NCBI RefSeq assembly: GCF_014648695.1
Contig: NZ_BMRP01000014.1
Span: 126,453-190,452, forward strand
Length of the DNA: 64,000 bases
DNA from: Streptomyces albospinus
GTDB lineage: Bacteria; Actinomycetota; Actinomycetes; Streptomycetales; Streptomycetaceae
Direction: 5' to 3'
Shown piece after piece: positions 58,688 to 64,000 of the stretch; the first letter of the stretch is position 1, and each line of letters starts with the position of its first letter. Below the pieces are notes generated by a model. That model was not told the DNA's origin. It was given only the letters and a program-made list of their open reading frames with translations, and made no database searches. Both the position numbers and the translations under genes were made by a program.

Positions 58688-59647
58688 ATGAGTACCTTGC
58701 GTGGCCGGGTGGCCGGACTGCCGGACTGGGACCGCTGCGCGGTGATGGGCGTCGTGAATGTGACGCCCGATTCGTTCTCCGACGGCGGTCTGTGGTTCGA
58801 CACCGAACTCGCCGTCAAACACGGTCTGGACCTGGTGGCGCAGGGCGCCGACATGGTGGACGTCGGCGGCGAGTCGACCCGCCCCGGCGCGGCCCGGGTG
58901 GACGAGGGCGAGGAGCTGCGCCGGGTCGTCCCGGTGGTCCGGGAGCTGGCCGCGGCCGGCGTCGTGGTCTCCGTCGACACGATGCGCGCCTCGGTCGCCG
59001 AGGAGGCCGTGGAGGCCGGGGCGTGTCTGGTCAACGACGTGAGCGGGGGCGCCGCGGACCCGGACATGGTGCCGGTGGTCGCCTCCCACCACGTCCCGTT
59101 CGTGGTGATGCACTGGCGCGGCCAGTCCATCGACATGAACAACCGCGCGGTCTACGCGGACGTCGTCGGCGAGGTCGTCGACGAGCTGGCGCGGAGCATG
59201 GAGCGCGCGGTCGCCGGCGGCATCGACCCGGAGCGGATCATCATCGACCCGGGCCTGGGCTTCGCCAAGGACGCCGGGCACGACCTTGCGCTGGTGGCCG
59301 ACCTGCCGCGGCTGCGGGCCCTTGGCCGGCCGCTGCTGGTGGCCGCTTCGAGAAAACGGTTCCTGGGCAGGGTGCTGGCAGGCGGCGAGGGTGCCGCTCC
59401 ACCGCCGGCCCGGGAGCGCGATGCCGCGACCGCGGCGGTGTCGGCGATCGTGGCGCGAGAGGGGGCCTGGGCGGTGCGGGTGCACGAGGTCAGGGCGAGC
59501 GCGGACGCGGTGCGGGTGGCCCGCGCCGTTGAGGGCGCGGCGGAAGCGGCGGAGGCGGCGGAGGCGGCCGGGGCCGCCGGGAGCACCGGTGCGTCCGGTG
59601 CGGGTGTGGCGAGCGGTACGACGGCGAACACGACGGGGACGAAGTGA
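58688..59647 (+). CDS. folP: Dihydropteroate synthase
   Basis: This 319-residue TIM-barrel enzyme condenses p-aminobenzoate with hydroxymethyl-dihydropterin pyrophosphate; it is the sulfonamide target. Signatures are MGVVNVTPDSFSDGGLWFDT, DVGGESTRPGA, VSVDTMRASVAEEAVEAGAC and IIIDPGLGFAKDAGHDLAL. The C-terminal 40 residues are an Ala/Glu repeat (EAAEAAEAAGAAG) with a Thr/Gly tail, beyond the usual length of about 275. The ATG at 58688 follows ACGCTGGTGCC. Its stop overlaps the next gene (GTGA), beginning the folP-NTF2-folB-folK run. Confidence 0.97.
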   Translation: MSTLRGRVAGLPDWDRCAVMGVVNVTPDSFSDGGLWFDTELAVKHGLDLVAQGADMVDVGGESTRPGAARVDEGEELRRVVPVVRELAAAGVVVSVDTMRASVAEEAVEAGACLVNDVSGGAADPDMVPVVASHHVPFVVMHWRGQSIDMNNRAVYADVVGEVVDELARSMERAVAGGIDPERIIIDPGLGFAKDAGHDLALVADLPRLRALGRPLLVAASRKRFLGRVLAGGEGAAPPPARERDAATAAVSAIVAREGAWAVRVHEVRASADAVRVARAVEGAAEAAEAAEAAGAAGSTGASGAGVASGTTANTTGTK

Positions 59648-60132
59648 GCGGCTTGGGCCCACGGACGGACATCGAGCTGGTCGAGCAGGCGAACACCACG
59701 CTGTACGAGACCATCGAGCGCGGAGATCACGAGGCGCTGTCCGAGCTGTGGCTGGACGGTCAGGTGAGCGTGGTCCACCCGGGGTGGCCGGTGCTGCGCG
59801 GGCGCGGGGAGGTGCTCCGCTCGTACGCGCTGATCATGGCGAACACCGAGTACATCCAGTTCTTCCTGACGGATGTGGAGATCGACGTCATCGGTGACAC
59901 CGCCCTGGTGACGTGCACGGAGAACATCCTCAGCGGCGGCCCGGCCGAGGACGACGGCTCGGTGGGCCCGCTGATCGGCCAGTTGGTCGTGGCGACCAAC
60001 GTGTTCAAGCGCACGGAGGACGGCTGGCGGGTCTGGTCGCACCACGGGTCGCCGGTGCTGGCGGACCGCGAGGACGACGAGGACGAGGACGACGACGAGA
60101 GCGAGGAGAACGGCCCCTCGGGCGCCATGTGA
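59644..60132 (+). CDS. NTF2-like/SnoaL-type protein in the folate operon
   Basis: This 162-residue protein has the NTF2-like fold: IELVEQANTTLYETIERGDH, ALSELWLDGQVSVVHPGWPV, GRGEVLRSYALIMANTEYIQ and WRVWSHHGSPV. The tail is strongly acidic (a run of Asp and Glu). Genes of this type sit between folP and folB in many Streptomyces genomes. A role in pterin handling is plausible but unproven. The GTG overlaps the folP stop, so it is translationally coupled. Confidence 0.88.
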   Translation: MSGLGPRTDIELVEQANTTLYETIERGDHEALSELWLDGQVSVVHPGWPVLRGRGEVLRSYALIMANTEYIQFFLTDVEIDVIGDTALVTCTENILSGGPAEDDGSVGPLIGQLVVATNVFKRTEDGWRVWSHHGSPVLADREDDEDEDDDESEENGPSGAM

Positions 60133-60477
60133 GCGGATGCACAGGCGCGGGCGCCCGGCACCCGGCCGAACGCCGGTATCCGGCGTCAGCGCACGGTCTG
60201 GGCGCACCCGTTCGAGCCAAGTGCCGTACGGGTAGGGGTGGGGCAGGAGATCGCGGGTAAGAGGCGCGCGGACGATCTCCCGCTCTCACGCCGGGCCGCC
60301 TGCGCGACACGGCCTAGCAGTAGGACGGGGCCTTGTCCATAGCCCCCATGGGCGAGCAATGTCGGTGCTCGCAGGTAGATTCGAACAGGGCAGCGCTGCC
60401 GGACGAATCTGGTGGCTGCCCGGAATCCGACGAACAGTGGCGCCAGAGGTGCCGCCGGACCAGTGGGAGTGATTCGC
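60133..60477. other. Spacer before folB with a dyad
   Basis: No gene was found. AGATTCG (60377-60383) and CGAATCT (60404-60410) form an inverted repeat around the palindrome GGCAGCGCTGCC (60389-60400), about 70 bases before folB. It could be a regulatory site or RNA hairpin. The upstream part has a GC-rich spacer with no clear terminator. Confidence 0.5.
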
Positions 60478-60837
60478 GTGGATCGTGTCGCGCTGCGTGG
60501 GCTGAAGGCCCGAGGGCACCACGGGGTGTTCCCCCGGGAACGCGAGGAAGGCCAGACCTTCATCGTGGACCTGGTCCTCGGCCTGGACACCCGCCCGGCT
60601 GCGGCATCCGACGATCTCGGGAAGACCGTCCACTACGGCATCGTCGCCGAGGAGGTGGTGGCCGTCGTCGAAGGCGAGCCCGTCGACCTCATCGAGACCC
60701 TGGCGGAGCGCATCGCCGACCAGTGCCTGAAGCACGAGGGGGTGCACGAGGTGGAGGTGGTGGTCCACAAGCCGGACGCACCGATCACCGTCCCCTTCGA
60801 TGACGTGACCATCACCATCACTCGGAGTCGAGTATGA
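60478..60837 (+). CDS. folB: Dihydroneopterin aldolase
   Basis: This 119-residue FolB converts dihydroneopterin to 6-hydroxymethyl-dihydropterin and glycolaldehyde. Family marks are VALRGLKARGHHGVFPRERE, EGQTFIVDLVLGLDTRPAAA, VHYGIVAEEV and LIETLAERIADQCL. The GTG at 60478 is placed 8 bases after GGGAG, with an upstream GTG as the alternative. Its stop overlaps folK (ATGA). Confidence 0.96.
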   Translation: MDRVALRGLKARGHHGVFPREREEGQTFIVDLVLGLDTRPAAASDDLGKTVHYGIVAEEVVAVVEGEPVDLIETLAERIADQCLKHEGVHEVEVVVHKPDAPITVPFDDVTITITRSRV

Positions 60838-61487
60838 AACCCACCCGCCACCCCACTCCCACGCCCGGCGGCGCCACCGCGTCCCGCCCCGCCGACCACC
60901 TCGGCGACCCGACCGTCCAGCCGGTGCCCGCCTCCGTGGTGGAGCAGGTGGACGCGGCCGATGTGACGCTCTCCAACCCCAAGCGCGCCGTGATCTCGCT
61001 GGGCAGCAATCTCGGCAACCGCCTGGAGACCCTCCAGGGTGCCGTGGACGCGCTGGAGGACACCCCCGGACTGCGGGTCAAGGCCGTCTCGCCGGTGTAC
61101 GAGACCGAGCCGTGGGGCGTCGACCCCGGTTCGCAGCCGTCGTATTTCAACGCGGTGGTCCTGATCAAGACGACGCTGCCGCCGGAGTCCCTTCTGGAGC
61201 GCGGGCACGCCATCGAGGAAGCCTTCGAGCGAGTGCGGGACGAGCGCTGGGGGCCGCGCACGATCGACGTGGACATCCTCGCCTACCAGGACGTGGTCTC
61301 CCAGGACCCCCGGCTGACGCTGCCGCACCCGCGCGCCCATGAGCGGGCGTTCGTCCTGGTGCCGTGGCACGACATCGACCCGGCGGCGGAGGTTCCGGGG
61401 CGCGGTGCGGTGGCCGCGCTGCTGTCGGCCGTCGGCAGCGACGGCGTGACCCGTCGGACGGACCTGGAACTGCGGCTGCCGGAGTAG
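60834..61487 (+). CDS. folK: 2-amino-4-hydroxy-6-hydroxymethyldihydropteridine pyrophosphokinase
   Basis: This 217-residue HPPK transfers pyrophosphate from ATP to the pterin, making the folP substrate. The catalytic domain starts near residue 50: RAVISLGSNLGNRLETLQGA, VYETEPWGVDPGSQPSYFNA and the ATP/Mg motif RWGPRTIDVDILAYQD, then LPHPRAHERAFVLVPW. The first 45 residues are a disordered extension seen in streptomycetes. It overlaps folB by 4 bases. Confidence 0.97.
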   Translation: MKPTRHPTPTPGGATASRPADHLGDPTVQPVPASVVEQVDAADVTLSNPKRAVISLGSNLGNRLETLQGAVDALEDTPGLRVKAVSPVYETEPWGVDPGSQPSYFNAVVLIKTTLPPESLLERGHAIEEAFERVRDERWGPRTIDVDILAYQDVVSQDPRLTLPHPRAHERAFVLVPWHDIDPAAEVPGRGAVAALLSAVGSDGVTRRTDLELRLPE

Positions 61488-61696
61488 TCGTTAGGGTTGC
61501 GGGTCGGTCGCGTACGGCGACGACGCGGCAGGATGCCGGGGTGCGCTGATCTACTGATGCGTGCGCCCGGTGCGGTGCCGCGTCGATGCGCGCGGACGGG
61601 ACGGATTCGGCGGCCATACCGGCAGGTGTGGCCCAGGACGGCAGACGGGGCCATCGCGGCAGGGATGGCCGGAACGGTACGAGGGGCGATCGCTCG

Positions 61697-62191
61697 GTGA
61701 AGCAGCTACGGATCAAGGTGCTGGTCGTGCTGTTCTTGGTGGCCGGGATCCTGGCCTGGGCGGGCGCCCGGCTGTGGGACTCCTTCGGGTCGCTGCCCGG
61801 TGTGCCGGTGGCGGCGCCGATCGTGCTGGCGCTGATCGCCGTCGTGCTGGCCGCCATGGCGTTCTCGATCCGGTCGGGGCTGCGGGCCCAGCGGGAGCGG
61901 CGGCCGGGCGCGAAGGGCATCGATCCGCTGATGGCCGCCCGTGCGGTGATCTGCGGTCAGGCGAGCGCGCTGGTGGCGTCCCTGGTCGCCGGGCTGTACG
62001 GCGGGGTCGGGGTCTTCCTGCTGCTCTCCGGGACGGACATCGGTCCGCGCCGCGCCCAGGCGATCTACGCCGGGCTGTCGGTGCTGGCCGGCGCGGCGGT
62101 GGTCGCCGCGGCGATGTTCCTGGAGCGGGTCTGCAAGCTGCCGGAGGGCGGCGACGGCGACGACGACGGCCCGGGGGCGGCGCGGGCGTAA
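61697..62191 (+). CDS. DUF3180-family membrane protein
   Basis: This 164-residue protein has four hydrophobic segments (VLVVLFLVAGILAWAGA, VPVAAPIVLALIAVVLAAM, ASALVASLVAGLYGGVGVFL, GLSVLAGAAVVAAAMF) and the GIDPLMAARAVICGQAS stretch of DUF3180. The family nearly always follows folK in actinobacteria; its function is unknown. The GTG at 61697 follows GAGGGGCGAT. A cytoplasmic acidic tail ends it. Confidence 0.92.
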   Translation: MKQLRIKVLVVLFLVAGILAWAGARLWDSFGSLPGVPVAAPIVLALIAVVLAAMAFSIRSGLRAQRERRPGAKGIDPLMAARAVICGQASALVASLVAGLYGGVGVFLLLSGTDIGPRRAQAIYAGLSVLAGAAVVAAAMFLERVCKLPEGGDGDDDGPGAARA

Positions 62192-62237
62192 CCGCCGGCG
62201 TATCGGCGCGGATCGCCTCGGCGCCGCCCCGGAGCCC

Positions 62238-62377
62238 AGGGCGCTTCTGATGGTTCTTGGTCTGCTGCCGGTTAATCGATCGGCTTGGCGCGGGGCGCCT
62301 CATGAGGCGCCGGTTGCCTCGCCAGGCGCATCCGTTTCTGGGCGGGATACGGCTTCAAGAGCCGTCAGAAGCGCCCT
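62238..62377. mobile_element. MITE-like element with 23-bp terminal inverted repeats
   Basis: AGGGCGCTTCTGATGGTTCT opens the left end (62238-62260), and the complement of 62355-62377 reads AGGGCGCTTCTGACGGCTCT; 20 of 23 positions match. The 140-bp unit has no CDS and contains an 18-bp perfect palindrome GGCGCCTCATGAGGCGCC (62294-62311). A target duplication is not obvious. The size and ends fit a non-autonomous IS derivative; the parent IS is not in the window. Confidence 0.65.
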
Positions 62378-62457
62378 AGTCAGGTCGGGCCCCGGGGCCG
62401 TATCCGTTCCCCGGATCGGGCCCCTGGGACCGCGTCGGCCTACGGGGTCGCGTCGGC

Positions 62458-63648
62458 CTACAGGGGCGCGCCGGCTCCCGGGACCGTGTCGAGGGCGATC
62501 TCGCCGCGCGAGGTCCCGGAGGCGTCCGCGGTGGTGGCGCGGCGCAGCGCGGAGTGCAGCCGGGCAGGGGTGAGGACGCCCAGGTGACGGTCGCCGTCGC
62601 GGACCGCGATCCACCCGGCGTCGTGCTGGAGCATCGTGCTGAGAGCCTGCCGCAGCGGCGCCCCGAGCGGCAGCCAGGCGTCCATCCGGCGGGCGTGCGT
62701 GCGGACGGTGGCGTCCTGCGGGGCGGGTTCTTCGCCGGTGCCCGTGAGGGCGGTGGCCGGGACCCAGCCGTAGGGGGATCCGTCGGCGCCCAGGACGACC
62801 GCCCAGGGGGCGCCGGCGGCGGCGAGCCGGTCGGCGGCCCGTCCGGCAGGGTCGTCCACGCGGACCACCGGCGGTTCTTCGAGGTCGGCGGCTTCGACGG
62901 GGGTGACCGAGAGGCGCTTGAGACCGCGGTCGGCGCCGACGAACTCCGCGGTGTACGGGGTGGCCGGGGCGCCCAGGACGGTCGCCGGGGTGTCCAGCTG
63001 CTCGATGCGTCCGGCACCGTAGACGGCGATGCGGTCGCCGAGCCGGACCGCCTCCTCGATGTCGTGGGTGACGAACAGCACCGTCTTGTGGAGCGTCGAC
63101 TGGAGCCGCAGGAACTCGTTCTGGAGGTGCTCGCGGACCACCGGGTCGACCGCGCCGAAGGGCTCGTCCATCAGCAGCACGGGCGGGTCGGCGGCGAGCG
63201 CGCGGGCGACGCCGACGCGCTGGCGCTGGCCGCCGGAGAGCTGGTCCGGATACCGGTCGCCGTACACCGACGGGTCCAGGCCGACCAGGTCGAGGAGTTC
63301 GGCGGCGCGGGCGCGGGCCTTCTTGCGGGGGTGCCCGAGGAGGTGCGGGACGGTGGCGGTGTTGTCCAGGACGGTCTTGTGGGGGAAGAGCCCGACCTGC
63401 TGGATGACATAGCCGATGCGGCGGCGCAGTTCGACGGGGTCGGCGGCGGCGATGTCCTCGCCGTCGACGAGGATACGGCCGCCGGTGGGCTCGATGAGCC
63501 GGTTCACCATCTTCATGGTCGTGGTCTTGCCGCAGCCCGACGGGCCTACGAGGGTGATGAGTTCGCCCTCGGCGACCTCGAAGGAGAGGTCGTCGACGGC
63601 CGTGGTGCCGTCGGCGTAGCGCTTGGTGACGTGCTCGAAGCGGATCAA
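62458..63648 (-). CDS. Glycine betaine/proline-type ABC transporter ATPase with a CBS tail
   Basis: This 396-residue ProV/OpuCA-type ATPase powers compatible-solute or choline uptake. The TTG at 63648 (MIRFEHVTKRYADGTTAVDD) was chosen because GGGGGGAA lies directly upstream. Walker A is GPSGCGKTTTMKMV, the signature LSGGQRQRVGVARALA, Walker B PVLLMDEPFGAVD and the switch FVTHDIEEAVRLGD. The C-terminal 130 residues resemble paired CBS domains (DAWLPLGAPLRQALSTMLQH, AGWIAVRDGDRHLGVLTPAR), which sense ionic strength in OpuA-type transporters. Unusually, the permease gene is divergent rather than downstream. Confidence 0.92.
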   Translation of the reverse strand: MIRFEHVTKRYADGTTAVDDLSFEVAEGELITLVGPSGCGKTTTMKMVNRLIEPTGGRILVDGEDIAAADPVELRRRIGYVIQQVGLFPHKTVLDNTATVPHLLGHPRKKARARAAELLDLVGLDPSVYGDRYPDQLSGGQRQRVGVARALAADPPVLLMDEPFGAVDPVVREHLQNEFLRLQSTLHKTVLFVTHDIEEAVRLGDRIAVYGAGRIEQLDTPATVLGAPATPYTAEFVGADRGLKRLSVTPVEAADLEEPPVVRVDDPAGRAADRLAAAGAPWAVVLGADGSPYGWVPATALTGTGEEPAPQDATVRTHARRMDAWLPLGAPLRQALSTMLQHDAGWIAVRDGDRHLGVLTPARLHSALRRATTADASGTSRGEIALDTVPGAGAPL

Positions 63649-63739
63649 GGTTCCCCCCTGTGTCGACGGCCCATTGTGTACAGATCGCACGGGGCCGGGC
63701 GTGAACGGGGTGTTGCGAGTGGGCACCGGGCCGGGCCGA

Positions 63740-63762
63740 TTGTCAGTGGCGGGGGATAGGGT
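63740..63762 (+). promoter_or_regulatory. Consensus-like PafBC-type promoter upstream of the ABC permease gene
   Basis: TTGTCA (63740-63745), an 11-base spacer beginning GTGGC and TAGGGT (63757-63762) match the RecA-NDp consensus TTGTCAGTGGC-N6-TAGGGT in full. Its location before an osmolyte-type permease is unexpected. The permease start is about 50 bases downstream. Confidence 0.6.
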
Positions 63763-63814
63763 CGCAGACAGTCACCAAAAATGTGAGCGAGCGGGGCGGG
63801 GGAGGTGACGACGG

Positions 63815-64000
63815 GTGGACGTGGCGTCGAGTGCGACGGCTGCGGCGAGCGTGCTGACAGGTGCCCGGAGCATGGCGTCGGGCCGCGGGCCGAGCTGCCT
63901 GGAGGCGAACGACTGGATCTGCGGTGAGTATCTGCGCACCCGGAGCCAGGAGTTGGTGGACGCCACGGTCCAGCATGTCGGTATCACGGTCGTGTCCGTG
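63815..64000 (+). CDS. Glycine betaine/choline ABC transporter permease (partial, cut by window end)
   Basis: The first 62 codons of a permease are visible, running off the window. The start is the GTG at 63815, with GGGGGAGG nine bases upstream. Residues CLEANDWICGEYLRTRSQEL and VDATVQHVGITVVSV are characteristic of OpuCB/ProW-type permeases just before their first membrane helix. It is divergent from the ATPase gene. Confidence 0.8.
   Translation, partial: MDVASSATAAASVLTGARSMASGRGPSCLEANDWICGEYLRTRSQELVDATVQHVGITVVSV

Noticed and set aside
60377..60410. Dyad before folB as a LexA box
   Set aside because: Only one TCGAAC half-site is present; the other arm does not give GTTCGA at the right spacing.

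Overview
This window is a chromosomal segment of a Streptomyces or very close relative. The G+C content is high, coding frames have G/C-rich third positions, and GTG and TTG starts are frequent. The genus markers are explicit: chaplins and rodlins of the aerial hydrophobic sheath, a tipA-type regulator with its own promoter, a WhiJ-type XRE/DUF397/ATPase module, and a zinc-free ribosomal protein set. All calls come from reading the sequence and translations. No database search was run.

Layout. 0-3.3 kb: holB (DNA polymerase III delta prime), a lipoprotein peptidase and tRNA-Thr(CGT). 3.5-9.1 kb: a frameshifted membrane protein gene, a secreted glycerophosphodiester phosphodiesterase, a DUF3995 protein, a membrane acyltransferase and arylamine N-acetyltransferase, separated by short repeats. 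9.3-17.2 kb: RidA with a truncated DeoR regulator, a CrtA-like monooxygenase divergent from a TetR regulator, an HSL-type hydrolase, a PolA-like DNA polymerase and an AlkZ-like glycosylase. 17.4-20.9 kb: a sheath-protein locus with two chaplins, one intact rodlin, two broken rodlins and one small secreted protein of unknown type. 21.0-24.7 kb: a nitrilase, tatA, and a Zur-type locus with zinc-free S14, L28, L33, L31 and S18 plus a CobW-like protein. 24.7-38.1 kb: ArsR with a broken SRPBCC gene, the DUF397/ATPase/XRE module, aldehyde dehydrogenase, DinB, PadR, glutamate decarboxylase, a WrbA-like protein, a LysE exporter, tipA, and YbjQ, DedA and ThrE proteins.

38.5-46.5 kb is the most unusual part: a compact cluster that looks like a RiPP biosynthetic locus. 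It holds an ABC exporter, an FAD oxidoreductase, an orphan IS3-OrfA-like HTH protein, a membrane-anchored alpha/beta hydrolase, a DUF5819-like protein, a 61-residue precursor with a Ser/Cys-free, Thr-rich tail, and an HTTM-like membrane protein. It most resembles a type-B linaridin cluster with no C-terminal decarboxylase. A conserved element of about 40 bp precedes both the exporter operon and the hydrolase operon, which suggests co-regulation.

46.6-64 kb is housekeeping: ppa, dacB, an F420-associated-type metalloprotease, tilS, hpt, ftsH, folE, a mycolyltransferase-fold esterase, an MprF-like protein, folP, an NTF2-like gene, folB, folK and a DUF3180 gene. These are followed by a MITE-like element and a divergent compatible-solute ABC transporter whose permease runs off the end.

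Two regulatory themes cross the window. TTGTCA-N11-(-10) motifs of the PafBC/RecA-independent DNA-damage type precede the PolA-like and AlkZ-like genes in leaderless geometry, and also holB and the ABC permease. A 26-bp element is shared by the DUF397 and HATPase promoters.
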